Origin: an uncultured Clostridium sp. | Lineage (GTDB): Bacteria > Bacillota > Clostridia > Oscillospirales > Oscillospiraceae | Assembly (NCBI GenBank): GCA_904420465.1 | Contig: CAJFVL010000016.1 | Location: 1 to 60,481 of the forward strand | Length of the DNA: 60,481 nucleotides | Direction of reading: 5' to 3' | In this document: positions 23,442 to 32,051 of the stretch, piece after piece | Numbering within the stretch: the stretch's first letter is position 1 | Layout: every line of letters starts with the position of its first letter | Notes under the pieces: generated by a model | What the model was told of the DNA's origin: nothing | The model's input: only the letters and a program-made list of their open reading frames with translations | Database searches by the model: none | Made by a program: the position numbers and the translations under genes

Positions 23442-23556
23442 GCGCCCGAGCCGTCGTGAGCAGCGCGGATGGACCGGAGCGAAGGCGAAAAACCGAAGAT
23501 TTGCAGAGCAAATCTGTTTTGAGCCTGAGTCGTAGGGAAGCCGCGCGTTGCGAACA

Positions 23557-23616
23557 GGCGAGGCGTGATACCACTAAGCGTCCGAGCCCGCGAGCAGGGG
23601 AGCTTGGAGCGGAGCG
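23557..23616. repeat. 60-bp direct repeat, copy 1
   Basis: This unit, starting GGCGAGGCGTGATACCACTA and ending GGAGCGGAGCG, recurs 139 nt downstream with one difference. It lies in the 384-nt gap between efp and the CD1247-like gene, which has no supportable gene. Confidence 0.85.
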
Positions 23617-23695
23617 ACGGGCGCAAACTAAGGAGGGCCACAGGCCCGGATGTTTGGGCCCGGAGTCGGAGTGAAAGCGACCCGGCCGCGAGCGT

Positions 23696-23755
23696 GGCGA
23701 GGCGTGATGCCACTAAGCGTCCGAGCCCGCGAGCAGGGGAGCTTGGAGCGGAGCG
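23696..23755. repeat. 60-bp direct repeat, copy 2
   Basis: Second copy of the unit, with A to G at its fourteenth base. The sequence between the copies is purine- and GC-rich, and a separate hairpin (AGATTTGC/GCAAATCT around AGA, near 23500-23518) sits upstream. Confidence 0.85.
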
Positions 23756-23825
23756 GCCGGCATAAACCGAGCGTTTGAGGCTGAAAGCAGTGATAGCCCC
23801 GCCGGGGCGGAAAGGGAGGACAACT

Positions 23826-24239
23826 ATGACCATTTCTGAAAAAGTCGCTTACCTGAAGGGACTGGCTGAGGGGCTGAATCTGGACACCGAGAAATCCAAG
23901 GAGGGCAAACTGATCTCTGTGATGATCGGAATTCTGGAGGAGGTCGGCCTGTCCATCGAGGACCTGGAGGAGAATGCCCACGCCCTGGGCGAGGAGATTG
24001 ACGCCCTCTCCGACGACCTGGCCGATGTGGAGTCCGTGGTCTACGACGAGGAGAACGAGGACGAGGATTTTGATGATGACTGGTTTGAGGTGGAGTGCCC
24101 CAACTGTGAGGAACCTCTGGTGATTGATGACAAGGCCTTGGCTGACGGGTTTATTCAGTGCCCTAACTGCCAGACCAAGTTTTCCCTGGATCTGAGTGAT
24201 GATACGGATGAAGAGGACGAGGAGCAGGATCAGGAGTAA
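23826..24239 (+). CDS. CD1247-domain protein with C-terminal Cys4 zinc ribbon
   Basis: A 137-residue acidic protein. Residues 1-60 (MTISEKVAYLKGLAEGLNLD and EGKLISVMIGILEEV) match the CD1247 N-terminal domain of Clostridia. The acidic middle is followed by a zinc ribbon, VECPNCEEPLVID...FIQCPNCQTKF, with two CPxC pairs, and a strongly acidic tail. GGAGGAC precedes the start. The function is unknown; a regulator or adaptor role is possible. Confidence 0.85.
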   Translation: MTISEKVAYLKGLAEGLNLDTEKSKEGKLISVMIGILEEVGLSIEDLEENAHALGEEIDALSDDLADVESVVYDEENEDEDFDDDWFEVECPNCEEPLVIDDKALADGFIQCPNCQTKFSLDLSDDTDEEDEEQDQE

Positions 24240-24269
24240 ATTCTGACCTCAAAACTGCAGAACAGGAAG

Positions 24270-24302
24270 AAAGCCGGCCTCCGCACAGCGGAGGCCGGCT
24301 TT
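24270..24302 (+). terminator. Strong intrinsic terminator
   Basis: AAAGCCGGCCTCCGC and GCGGAGGCCGGCTTT are perfect complements around ACA, 30 nt after the CD1247-like stop. The T residues at its 3' end make it a rho-independent terminator; it also works against the convergent cdaR. Confidence 0.85.
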
Positions 24303-24349
24303 GTCCGGAACCAAAAGAAATGCAGCAGTCTGCGCGGAAACTGGGGACA

Positions 24350-25510
24350 TTACCGCTGGGGAGAGGAGCGATGAGCCGCCTCCTGGGCGGCCACATAGAG
24401 CAGCAGGGAGTCTCCGGGTATCCGCAGGTCATAGCCCGTCTTTTTTTTCAGGCGGTCAATGTGGTATTGGACGGTGTTCCGGTGTACAAAGCTGCGCTGG
24501 GCGCAGCGGGCCAGATCTCCGTCCTCCTGAAAATACAGCTGGATGGTCTGAACGAAGCTGTCCTTTTCTTCCGGCGTGCAGGAGGAGAAAACCAGCTGTG
24601 CCAGGTCCCGACGGATAGAGCGCGGAATGCTCTGGACGATGAAATCCAGGGATACCTGATCATAGAATACCACCCGGTCCCGGGCGGATTGGGCGGCGGC
24701 CGCCCCCGCGGTCTGGGCCTCCAAATAGCAGCGGCGGATGCCGGCGGGCCCCTGGGAGGAGGCGCTGATCCCGCCGCTGGCCCGGATCTGGTAGTAACTT
24801 TCAATTTCCTGGCAGATCTGGCTGATCTGGGAGAATGCCCCGGCGGGAGAGCTGCGGCACAGCAGCACAATGATCCGGTTGCGCAGAACGGCGCAGTAGT
24901 GTCCCCGGTCCTTTTGGATGTGATTCTGGATCAGCCGGAGAATGACGCCGCTGCGCATTTCGCTCAGCTCCTCCGCGCTGGTGTAGCCGGAGGGCTCCTC
25001 CTCCGCCAGCTGGAGCAGGGCCACCCGGTAGGGGGCGTTGACGTCAAAGCCCAGCAGCCGCCCCCGCACCTCCAGCTCGGCCCAGTCTGGACTGTCGGAA
25101 AAGAGCCAGTTCTCCACAAACAGGCTTTTTGCCCGGTCCAGCAGATCGGACTGCTCCTGCCGGCGCACACTGTCCACCATGATTTCGGTCATCCGCTTGA
25201 TGATGTCCCCGAAAATGGACACCTCCGCCGGATCGCCGGTGACCCCGATGACCCCCGCTGTCCGGCCGTCAATGGTGATGGGCAGATTGATGCCCTTCTG
25301 CACGCCGGCGGCTGGGTCATCCTCCCAAATGGTCAGAGAGGGAAGTCCCTCCTGGAGGATGCGCGCCGCTCCGCGGTGAAGAGTACCCTTCCGGGCTGGA
25401 TTGGTGCTGGCCAGGATGATCCCATCCTGGTCCATAATGTTGATGTCCCGGTGAATGGAGGCCTTCATTTCATCCACAATGCTCTGGGCATACTGGGGAG
25501 CTATAAACAT
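24350..25510 (-). CDS. CdaR-family transcriptional regulator of glycerate use
   Basis: A 386-residue regulator of the sugar diacid type. The N-terminal diacid-recognition domain reads YAQSIVDEMKASIHRDINIMDQDGIILAST...GINLPITIDGRTAGVIGVTGDP. A GGDEF-like middle is followed by the C-terminal PucR helix-turn-helix, QRSFVHRNTVQYHIDRLKKKTGYDLR. ATG 25510 was preferred to one 14 codons upstream. It is divergent from the dehydrogenase-kinase pair across an AT-rich 135-nt gap rich in TTTT/AAAA tracts, presumably holding the operator. It likely activates that pair in response to glycerate or a diacid. Confidence 0.9.
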   Translation of the reverse strand: MFIAPQYAQSIVDEMKASIHRDINIMDQDGIILASTNPARKGTLHRGAARILQEGLPSLTIWEDDPAAGVQKGINLPITIDGRTAGVIGVTGDPAEVSIFGDIIKRMTEIMVDSVRRQEQSDLLDRAKSLFVENWLFSDSPDWAELEVRGRLLGFDVNAPYRVALLQLAEEEPSGYTSAEELSEMRSGVILRLIQNHIQKDRGHYCAVLRNRIIVLLCRSSPAGAFSQISQICQEIESYYQIRASGGISASSQGPAGIRRCYLEAQTAGAAAAQSARDRVVFYDQVSLDFIVQSIPRSIRRDLAQLVFSSCTPEEKDSFVQTIQLYFQEDGDLARCAQRSFVHRNTVQYHIDRLKKKTGYDLRIPGDSLLLYVAAQEAAHRSSPQR

Positions 25511-25645
25511 ACTGTCCGCCCCTTTGTAAAATTTAAAAATATCATACAACAATTTTATGAAAATTACAATATTTTTTGTGATAAGATCAGAGTATCAGAA
25601 GGCAGGAAGCGTCCTGCACATAAAATTTTAAGGAGGAGCAGCAAT

Positions 25646-26611
25646 ATGAAAATCGTGGTACTGGACGGCTATACGGAGAACCCCGGAGATCTGAGCTGGG
25701 GCGAGCTGGGCAAGCTGGGCGAGCTGACGGTGTATGACCGCACCCCCGTGAACGACGAGGATGAGATCATCCGCCGCATCGGCGACGCCGAGATCGTCTA
25801 CACCAACAAGACCCCCATCAGCAAGAAGGTCATCGACGCCTGCCCCGGCATGAAGATGATCAGCATGCTGGCCACCGGCTACAATGTGGTGGACTACATG
25901 TACGCCAAGGAGAAGGGCATCCCCGTCACCAACGTGCCCACCTACGGCACCGCCTCTGTCAGCCAGTTCTCCATCGCCCTGCTGCTGGAGATCTGCCACC
26001 ACATCGGCCACCACAGCGAGTCGGTCCACGCCGGCAACTGGGAGAAGTGCATCGACTGGTGCTACTGGGACTACCCCCTCATCGAGCTGGAGGGCAAGAC
26101 CATCGGCATCATCGGCTTCGGCCGCATCGGCCAGGCTGAGGGCCGCATCGCCAAGGCCCTGGGCATGAACGTGCTGGCCTACGACGTGTATCCCAACGAC
26201 TCCGGCCGCGCCATTGCCGAGTATGTGGAGCTGGACGAGCTGTATGCCCGGGCCGACGTCATTTCCCTGCACTGCAACCTGACCCCCGAGAACACCGGCA
26301 TGATCAACAAGGACTCCATCGCCAAGATGAAGGACGGGGTCATTCTCATCAACAACGCCCGCGGCCAGCTGATCAACGAGCAGGACGTGGCCGACGCCCT
26401 GAACTCCGGCAAGATGGGCGCCGCAGGTCTGGACGTGGTGTACACCGAGCCCATCCGCGGCGACAACCCCCTGCTGAAGGCCAAGAACTGCATCATCACC
26501 CCCCACATCTCCTGGGCCCCCAAGGAGAGCCGCCAGCGCATTATGGACTGCGCCGTGGCCAACGCCAAGGCCTACCTTGCCGGCGAGCCCATCAATGTGG
26601 TCAACAAGTAA
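25646..26611 (+). CDS. D-2-hydroxyacid dehydrogenase (hydroxypyruvate/glycerate type)
   Basis: A 321-residue NAD(P)-dependent enzyme. The nucleotide-binding domain has GIIGFGRIGQ near residues 150-160. The catalytic triad is present: Arg in NNARGQLI, Glu in VVYTEPIRGDN and His in ITPHISWAP. AGGAGGA precedes ATG 25646. With glycerate kinase 12 nt downstream, interconversion of hydroxypyruvate and glycerate is the likely reaction, but other 2-keto acids are possible. Codon use is markedly biased (GAG, CTG, GGC, ATC), suggesting high expression. Confidence 0.9.
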   Translation: MKIVVLDGYTENPGDLSWGELGKLGELTVYDRTPVNDEDEIIRRIGDAEIVYTNKTPISKKVIDACPGMKMISMLATGYNVVDYMYAKEKGIPVTNVPTYGTASVSQFSIALLLEICHHIGHHSESVHAGNWEKCIDWCYWDYPLIELEGKTIGIIGFGRIGQAEGRIAKALGMNVLAYDVYPNDSGRAIAEYVELDELYARADVISLHCNLTPENTGMINKDSIAKMKDGVILINNARGQLINEQDVADALNSGKMGAAGLDVVYTEPIRGDNPLLKAKNCIITPHISWAPKESRQRIMDCAVANAKAYLAGEPINVVNK

Positions 26612-26623
26612 GGCAGTTCCGGC

Positions 26624-27754
26624 ATGAAGAAGTGCATTGTCATTTCCGATTCCTTCAAGGGGACGCTCTCCAGTCTGGAGATCTGTGATATCGCCCGCCA
26701 GTCGGTGCCCCGCTTTTTCCCGGAGTGCCAGGTGGTCACCGTTCCGGTGGCTGACGGTGGCGAGGGCACGGTGGAGTGCTTTGTGGAGGCGATCCAGGCC
26801 CAGCCGGTAACCGTGGAGGTCAGCGGCCCCTACGGGGAGAAGATTCAGGCCACCTATGCCCGCAGCGGTTCCCGGGCAGTGGTGGAGATGGCCTGCGCCG
26901 CCGGCCTGCCCATGGTGGGGGAGCGGCGCAACCCGGAGGCCACCACCACCTATGGTGTGGGCGAGGTCATCCGCCACGCGGTGGAGCACGGCTGTGACCA
27001 GATCCTGCTGGGGCTGGGAGGCAGCGCCACCAATGACGGCGGCTGCGGTGCGGCCGCGGCTCTGGGTGCCCGGTTTTATGATGAAGCGGGCAGGGACTTT
27101 GTGCCCACCGGCGGGACCCTGAATCAGATCTCCCGCATCGACCTGTCCGAGCTGAAGCCGTTGATGCAGAAGGTCAGGGTCACCGTCATGTGCGATGTGG
27201 AAAATCCCCTGTACGGCCCCACCGGGGCGGCCCACATCTTCGGCCCACAGAAGGGGGCGGATGAGGAGATGGTGGAGCGACTGGACAGCGGCCTGCGCAG
27301 CCTGGATGCGGCCTTCCAGCGGGAGCTGGGCCTGTCGTTGGCCCAGATGCCCGGCGCCGGCGCCGCCGGCGGCATGGGAGCCGGCTGTGTGGCCTTCCTG
27401 GGCGCGGAGCTCAAGTCCGGCATCGAGGCGGTGCTGGATATGGTGGAATTTGACCGCACCCTGGAGGACGCTGACCTGGTGATCACAGGCGAGGGCCGCA
27501 TTGACTCCCAGAGCGTCCACGGCAAGGTCATCTCGGGCATTGCCAAGCGCACCCAGAGCCGCGGGGTTCCCCTGGTGGCCATCGTGGGAGGCATCGCCCA
27601 GGGGGCTGAGGAGGCATACAGCCTGGGGGTAACCGCCATGTTTGGAATCGACCGGGAGGCGGTGGCCTTCAGCGAGTATGCTCACCGGACCCGGGAAAAT
27701 TATCAGCGCACCCTGGAGGATATTCTGCGGCTTGTCCGGGCTGTGGAGCGCTGA
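26624..27754 (+). CDS. Glycerate kinase type I (GlxK/GarK family)
   Basis: A 376-residue kinase phosphorylating D-glycerate to feed glycolysis. Family signatures are DSFKGTLSSLEICDIARQ, VADGGEGTVECFVEA, GLGGSATNDGGCGAAAALGARF and the C-terminal VITGEGRIDSQSVHGKVISGIAKR. It follows the dehydrogenase by 12 nt and is surely co-transcribed with it. Whether the product is 2- or 3-phosphoglycerate is not decided by sequence alone. Confidence 0.95.
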   Translation: MKKCIVISDSFKGTLSSLEICDIARQSVPRFFPECQVVTVPVADGGEGTVECFVEAIQAQPVTVEVSGPYGEKIQATYARSGSRAVVEMACAAGLPMVGERRNPEATTTYGVGEVIRHAVEHGCDQILLGLGGSATNDGGCGAAAALGARFYDEAGRDFVPTGGTLNQISRIDLSELKPLMQKVRVTVMCDVENPLYGPTGAAHIFGPQKGADEEMVERLDSGLRSLDAAFQRELGLSLAQMPGAGAAGGMGAGCVAFLGAELKSGIEAVLDMVEFDRTLEDADLVITGEGRIDSQSVHGKVISGIAKRTQSRGVPLVAIVGGIAQGAEEAYSLGVTAMFGIDREAVAFSEYAHRTRENYQRTLEDILRLVRAVER

Positions 27755-27786
27755 GACAACGGAGAGAGAAATGGGAGAGGGGCGCA

Positions 27787-27822
27787 GCGTATCAAAAAAG
27801 TCTGGGGGCTTTTTTGACACGC
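27787..27822 (+). terminator. Hairpin terminator of the glycerate operon
   Basis: GCGTATCAAAAAAG pairs with CTTTTTTGACACGC (one mismatch) around a G-rich loop, 33 nt past the kinase stop. The A/T-rich stem gives a U-run on both strands, so it may also serve the convergent GH13 gene. Confidence 0.7.
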
Positions 27823-27982
27823 TTCACAATGCCGCTGCTTTTGTGCCGCTGCGTGGCGCGAAAGTCCCCGCTGCGGGGGCGGCCGATCCCATTCGGGGGG
27901 CGCCCCCTCGAGCTCGCCCGCCGTGACAGCCCCATGTTTCTCTGCCGGCAGTTTTTTCACAGACTTCGCGGTGCTGCTGTTT

Positions 27983-29296
27983 TTACCGCTCCATCTTCCA
28001 GAAGCGGGCGCTGTATGGAGGCAGCAGGCTTCCGCCGCCGAAATCGTGCTGCGCGCCCGAGATCAGGTCCCAGGCCAGCCCGCAGCCCGCGTCAAAGTGG
28101 GCGGTGTAGGGCTGGCTGTCGGCGTTGATGGCCACCAGCACCCGCTCCCCCTCTGTCTTTCGCTCGAAAATGATCTGCCGGTTGGTGAGGACCACGTTCC
28201 GATAGCCCCCATGGCACAAAGCCGGACTGCCCCTCCGGGCGGCGGCCAGCCCGGCAATCCAGTCGGTCAGGCCGTTCCACTCCGGCCTCTCCAGAGCGGG
28301 ACGCAGGGGGGCGTCGCTGTTTCCGCCCTTCTCTCCCCGGATGCCCCACTCGCTGCCGTAGTACACCGCCGGCACACCCGGCATCCCGAACAGCAGGGCG
28401 TAGGCCGGGGGCAGGTGGTCCGGGTTGTCCAGCTTGGAGGCGATGCGGGTCACGTCGTGGTTGTCCAGGAAGGACAGCAGGGGGGCCCCTTTGTAGAGAG
28501 TCCAGGGCTCCGGCCCGAACTGCCGGGCCAGGGAGTGGCCGATCTCGAACAGGTTCATGGAGTTGAAGGAGGACCACAGCCCCTTGTAGCACTCGTAATT
28601 GGTCACCGAGTGGCACAACTCTGGGCCCATCCAGCGGTTATAGTCCCCGTGGAGGGTTTCGCCCATCAGAACAAAGTCGGACTTCAGACCCTGGGTAAAG
28701 GCCCGCAGCCTTCTCAGATACTCTACGGGCAGGCAATAGGCCACGTCCAGCCGCAGGCCGTCAATGCCGTATTGCTCCACCCAGCTCTGAATGGCCTGGA
28801 ACTGGTGGTCCACCACAGCGGGATTGTGCAGGTTCAGCTTGACCAGCTCGGTGTGGCCTTCCCAGCACTCATACCAGAAGTCGTCGTTCCGGTCGGTATT
28901 TCCCCCAAAGTCGATGTGGAACCAGTCCTTGTATGGGCTGTCCCACTTCTTCTCCTGCACGTCCCGGAAGGCCCAGAAGCCCCGGCCCACATGGTTGAAC
29001 ACCCCGTCCAGCATCACCCGCAGTCCGGCGTCGTGAAACGCCCGGCACACCCGGGTCAGGTCCCTGTTTGTCCCCAGGCGGGGGTCCACCCGGTTGTAGT
29101 CCCGGGTGTCGTAGCCGTGGCGGTCGCTGTCGAACACCGGGTTGAGCAGTACCGTGTCCGCTCCCAGCTTTTTGATATGCTCCGCCCAGGGCAGCAGGCT
29201 CAGAATACGGGGGCGCTCCACCCCGTCGTTCTCCTCCGGCGCGCCGCACAGGCCCAGGGGATAGATCTGGTAAACCACTGCTTCTTCAAACCACAT
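27983..29296 (-). CDS. GH13 alpha-amylase family enzyme
   Basis: A 437-residue cytoplasmic glycoside hydrolase acting on alpha-glucans or maltodextrins. It opens with WFEEAVVYQIYPLGLCG. The GH13 regions are present in order: VMLDGVFNHVG, GLRLDVAYCLP (nucleophile Asp), VLMGETLHGDYNRW (acid/base Glu) and SFLDNHDVTRIAS (third Asp). There is no signal peptide. The short C-terminal domain ends in PPYSARFWKM. Possible activities are alpha-glucosidase, neopullulanase or maltogenic amylase. A GAGAGGAG site precedes ATG 29296. No transporter is adjacent. Confidence 0.93.
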   Translation of the reverse strand: MWFEEAVVYQIYPLGLCGAPEENDGVERPRILSLLPWAEHIKKLGADTVLLNPVFDSDRHGYDTRDYNRVDPRLGTNRDLTRVCRAFHDAGLRVMLDGVFNHVGRGFWAFRDVQEKKWDSPYKDWFHIDFGGNTDRNDDFWYECWEGHTELVKLNLHNPAVVDHQFQAIQSWVEQYGIDGLRLDVAYCLPVEYLRRLRAFTQGLKSDFVLMGETLHGDYNRWMGPELCHSVTNYECYKGLWSSFNSMNLFEIGHSLARQFGPEPWTLYKGAPLLSFLDNHDVTRIASKLDNPDHLPPAYALLFGMPGVPAVYYGSEWGIRGEKGGNSDAPLRPALERPEWNGLTDWIAGLAAARRGSPALCHGGYRNVVLTNRQIIFERKTEGERVLVAINADSQPYTAHFDAGCGLAWDLISGAQHDFGGGSLLPPYSARFWKMER

Positions 29297-29459
29297 ACGC
29301 TTTGCTCCTCTCTGGAGGTGCCCGTCTGGACCAGATCATGACCTGTTGAGCGGCACCGGACTTCTGTATAGTTTGGATCAGCCTTTATCATAGCAGAAAA
29401 CACGGCGGCTTTCAAGGCGGCCGACACGCGGCCTGGGCGATACCCAAGGCCATGGCGCA

Positions 29460-29489
29460 GGGCCCTGCTGCCTTCTGGCAGCAGGGCCC
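29460..29489 (-). terminator. Perfect 13-bp hairpin between EFR1 and GH13 genes
   Basis: GGGCCCTGCTGCC and GGCAGCAGGGCCC flank a TTCT loop. It lies in the 353-nt gap 29297-29649, which has no supportable gene. A second imperfect stem (CGTCTGC...GCAGACG with internal CCTCC/GGGGAGG) sits at about 29559-29605. Either may end the EFR1 transcript. Confidence 0.6.
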
Positions 29490-29649
29490 GGGACAGATGA
29501 ACAAGCGGCTTTGCGGATTTTTTAAGAAAGACTGTGCGCGGTTCGGCGTTTCATTCCGGCGTCTGCGGCCGGCAAACCTCCCTGGGGGAGGTTGGTCGGC
29601 AGACGATGGGTTGTGCACGCTCCTCCGTGGGGCGAGGCGCTCCGGCCGC

Positions 29650-30483
29650 TCAGAGGAAGATCTTGCTGGGGGCCCTCCGGCCGGCGTACTGCTCCTCCAG
29701 CTCATGCTGGTGGTACAGGTAGCCCTCATGGTCAAAGTACTTGGCCCCGGTGGGACAGTTCTTTACACAGGCGCAGCACTTGATGCACTTGCCCGTCACA
29801 CTGGAGACGTCGTTGGGGTCGATGGAGCCCATGGGGCACAGGCGGGCACACAGGCCGCACTTGACGCACTTGTTCGGGTCAGTGACCGGCTTGGCCTTCA
29901 GAAAGTCCTTGATGGGCTCGCCGTGGCGGTCTCGAGGGGTGTAGTAGGGACGAATAGGGTCACAGCCTTCCACCTCCACCGCCTGGGCGGGAGGCACTGT
30001 CAGGGCCTTTACCTTGTTAGCCGCCCTGTGGGCCAGCTCCTCCGCCAGAGCCATGTCCTCCCCGTCGGGACGGCCTGCCCCCAGAATTTTGGAGAAGGCG
30101 TGCTCCCCCACAAAGGCGCCGGCGGCGACGGGGTGGAAGCCGTTGTCCCGCAGCACATTGCGCAGCTCCATCAGGCCGTCGTCAAAATTGCGGTTTCCAT
30201 ACAGCACCACCGGGACGGCCAGGGCGCCGTTCCCCTTCACCTGATCCCGCACATAGGGCAGCAGCAGGTTGGGCACCCGCCCAGCGTAGACGGGCAGGCC
30301 AAAGACCACCAGGTCATCCGGACCGAAGGCCAGCTCCGCCTCCCGAGAGGCGGGCAGGTTGAAGCTGAACTCCCGGCAGGGGACGCCCAGGTCCTGGGCA
30401 ATGAGCTCGGCCGTCCGGGATACGACCTTCTTTGTGGTGCCGGTGGCACTGAACCAGACGGACCAGACCGTTTTGATCTCCAT
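29650..30483 (-). CDS. EFR1-family flavodoxin-ferredoxin fusion
   Basis: A 277-residue redox protein. The N-terminal flavodoxin-like domain starts WFSATGTTKKVV (FMN phosphate loop) with LPVYAGRVP and YGNRNFDDG. The C-terminal ferredoxin domain has two complete 4Fe-4S motifs, CVKCGLCARLCPMGSID and CIKCCACVKNCPTGAKYF. EFR1-family proteins of anaerobes pass electrons between ferredoxin and flavin partners; the partner here is unknown. The upstream monooxygenase gene is 39 nt away in the same direction, suggesting a shared transcript. Confidence 0.92.
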   Translation of the reverse strand: MEIKTVWSVWFSATGTTKKVVSRTAELIAQDLGVPCREFSFNLPASREAELAFGPDDLVVFGLPVYAGRVPNLLLPYVRDQVKGNGALAVPVVLYGNRNFDDGLMELRNVLRDNGFHPVAAGAFVGEHAFSKILGAGRPDGEDMALAEELAHRAANKVKALTVPPAQAVEVEGCDPIRPYYTPRDRHGEPIKDFLKAKPVTDPNKCVKCGLCARLCPMGSIDPNDVSSVTGKCIKCCACVKNCPTGAKYFDHEGYLYHQHELEEQYAGRRAPSKIFL

Positions 30484-30522
30484 AAGTAATGTTCCTCCTC
30501 ACAATTACGCTGGGGACAGGAT

Positions 30523-30807
30523 TCAGGCATCCAGCTGGTAAAATTCCAGCTCCGCGCGGTCCACACAGCGTTCTTTGGCCGCGGCAATCACATCCATGTG
30601 GGGCTGGGTGGTATGGACCTTCTGGGCCTCCGGATCGGTCCACTTCTCCACCAGCAGCAGCAGGTCCGGGTCATCCACCGAGCGGAAATAATCGTACTGC
30701 AGACAGCCGTCCTCCTTCCGGACCGCCTTCTGGGCCTCGGCAATTTCCTCCAGGAACTGCTCCCGCATTCCGGGCTTTGCATGGTACACCACGTTGACAC
30801 CTAACAT
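30523..30807 (-). CDS. Antibiotic biosynthesis monooxygenase-fold quinol monooxygenase
   Basis: A 94-residue ferredoxin-like barrel protein with the ABM pattern: NVVYHAKPGMREQFLEEIAEAQ, EDGCLQYDYF, LLLLVEKWTDPEAQKVHTTQPHM and the terminal ELEFYQLDA. Family members oxidise quinols or act as small heme or quinone-related enzymes. AAGGAGGAACC precedes the start. It stands between ruvX and the EFR1 gene, all on one strand. Confidence 0.88.
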   Translation of the reverse strand: MLGVNVVYHAKPGMREQFLEEIAEAQKAVRKEDGCLQYDYFRSVDDPDLLLLVEKWTDPEAQKVHTTQPHMDVIAAAKERCVDRAELEFYQLDA

Positions 30808-30820
30808 TGCTGGTTCCTCC

Positions 30821-31264
30821 TTATTCTTTTCCGCGCGGCGGGAGCTGTCCTCCCATGCGCTTGAAATCCAGATATCCCTCCAGAATCAGGGCTGCGGCCA
30901 CGGCGTCCACCGTTTTTTTCCGCTTTTTGGCGTTTTTTCCTGACTCCTGAAGGATGCGGTGGGCATCCACGGTGGTCCGCCGCTCGTCCCACAGGGCGAC
31001 GGGCAGACCGGCGGCCTCCTCCACCTGGGCTGCAAAGTCCCGGTACAGCTGGGCCCTGGGCCCCTCCGTGCCATTCATGTTCCGGGGAAAGCCCATGACA
31101 AGCTCTCCCACGTCCCGCTCCCGGACCAGCTGGGAGAGGCGGGACAGAACCGTCTCAGGGTCCCGGCTGTGAATGGTGAGGGTCTCTCCCGCCAGGAAGC
31201 CGGTGGCATCGGAGAGGGCTACGCCGGTGTGGGCGTCCCCGTAGTCAATGGCCATCACACGCAA
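30821..31264 (-). CDS. ruvX: RuvX/YqgF putative Holliday junction resolvase
   Basis: A 147-residue RNase H-fold nuclease implicated in 16S rRNA maturation and recombination. RVMAIDYGDAHTGVALSD holds the first catalytic Asp, LVMGFPRNMNGTEGPRA the conserved loop, LWDERRTTVDAHRIL a Glu, and TVDAVAAALILEGYLD the final Asp. TTG 31264 was chosen because family members begin right before RVMAIDYG and AGGAAAGG lies upstream; an ATG at 31294 is possible but would add ten non-family residues. Confidence 0.92.
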   Translation of the reverse strand: MRVMAIDYGDAHTGVALSDATGFLAGETLTIHSRDPETVLSRLSQLVRERDVGELVMGFPRNMNGTEGPRAQLYRDFAAQVEEAAGLPVALWDERRTTVDAHRILQESGKNAKKRKKTVDAVAAALILEGYLDFKRMGGQLPPRGKE

Positions 31265-31387
31265 AAGGGCGTCACATCCTTTCCTCCCTATCATACAGAA
31301 AATAACGGGAAATTACAACCGCTTTTCTCTATTTTATACAGGGGCCGCAAAAAATCCCGGGTCAGGCGGGGCGGAGGGACAGAAAAA

Positions 31388-31416
31388 GCGCCGCAGACAA
31401 AGATTGTCTGCGGCGC
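31388..31416 (-). terminator. Intrinsic terminator after rplT
   Basis: GCGCCGCAGACA and TGTCTGCGGCGC pair perfectly around AAGAT. On the minus strand the stem is followed by TTTTT, 30 nt past the rplT stop. Confidence 0.88.
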
Positions 31417-31445
31417 ATGGGTGTCCGTGTACGTCCTTGCCCGGC

Positions 31446-31802
31446 TCAGGCCAGGGCCTGCTTGGCGGTCTGGGTGAGCTGGGTAAAGGCGGCCTTGTCG
31501 TTGACGGCCAGCTCGGAGAGCATCTTGCGGTTGATGACGATGCCCGACTTCTTCAGCCCGTTCATAAAGGTGGAGTAGTTCATGCCGTTGAGCTTGCAGG
31601 CGGCGCTGATCCGGGTGATCCACAGCTGGCGGAAGTCGCGCTTCTTCAGCTTGCGGCCGGTGTAGGCGTATACGCCCGACTTCATCACGGCCTGGTTGGC
31701 CATCTTATAGTGCTTGGACTTGGCGCCCCAATAGCCCTTGGCCAGCTTCAGCACCTTGTTTCTTCTCTTGCGCGTCATCATCGCGCCTTTCACTCTTGCC
31801 AT
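31446..31802 (-). CDS. rplT: 50S ribosomal protein L20
   Basis: A 118-residue protein matching L20 throughout ([26 protein letters not shown], then [23 protein letters not shown]). It binds 23S rRNA early in assembly and, in many bacteria, represses its own operon. Last gene of infC-rpmI-rplT with a GGAGGTAACC site. Length is standard. Confidence 0.98.
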   Translation of the reverse strand: MARVKGAMMTRKRRNKVLKLAKGYWGAKSKHYKMANQAVMKSGVYAYTGRKLKKRDFRQLWITRISAACKLNGMNYSTFMNGLKKSGIVINRKMLSELAVNDKAAFTQLTQTAKQALA

Positions 31803-31822
31803 AGTTGGTTACCTCCCTCGTC

Positions 31823-32032
31823 TTACTTATACAGGATCATGCGCTTGATGGCGGCCTCGTTGGTCTTGTCGGCGTATGTGGTGCCGCGCAGGGCCCGCTT
31901 CAGCTTGGTGGTCTTGCCGTGGCCGTTAAGCAGGTGGCGCTTCTTGGTCATGGCGCGCTTGACCTTTCCGGTCTTGGTGAGGGAGAAGCGCTTTTTGGCG
32001 CCGCTGTGAGTTTTGATCTTGATCTTCGGCAT
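31823..32032 (-). CDS. rpmI: 50S ribosomal protein L35
   Basis: A 69-residue basic protein, MPKIKIKTHSGAKKRFSLTKTG then MTKKRHLLNGHGKTTKLKRALRG, clearly L35. It sits between infC and rplT, 20 nt from each, in the conserved bacterial order. AAAGGAGTT precedes the start. Confidence 0.97.
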   Translation of the reverse strand: MPKIKIKTHSGAKKRFSLTKTGKVKRAMTKKRHLLNGHGKTTKLKRALRGTTYADKTNEAAIKRMILYK

Positions 32033-32051
32033 AACAAAAGAACTCCTTTAC

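Noticed and set aside
23557-23755. CRISPR array
   Set aside because: Only two 60-bp units with a 139-bp gap, no short regular repeats and no cas genes anywhere in the window.
24320-25645. Long N-terminal extension of the 2-hydroxyacid dehydrogenase frame
   Set aside because: The extension is antisense to cdaR and lacks a start signal; the AGGAGGA site at 25631-25637 and family alignment place the start at 25646.
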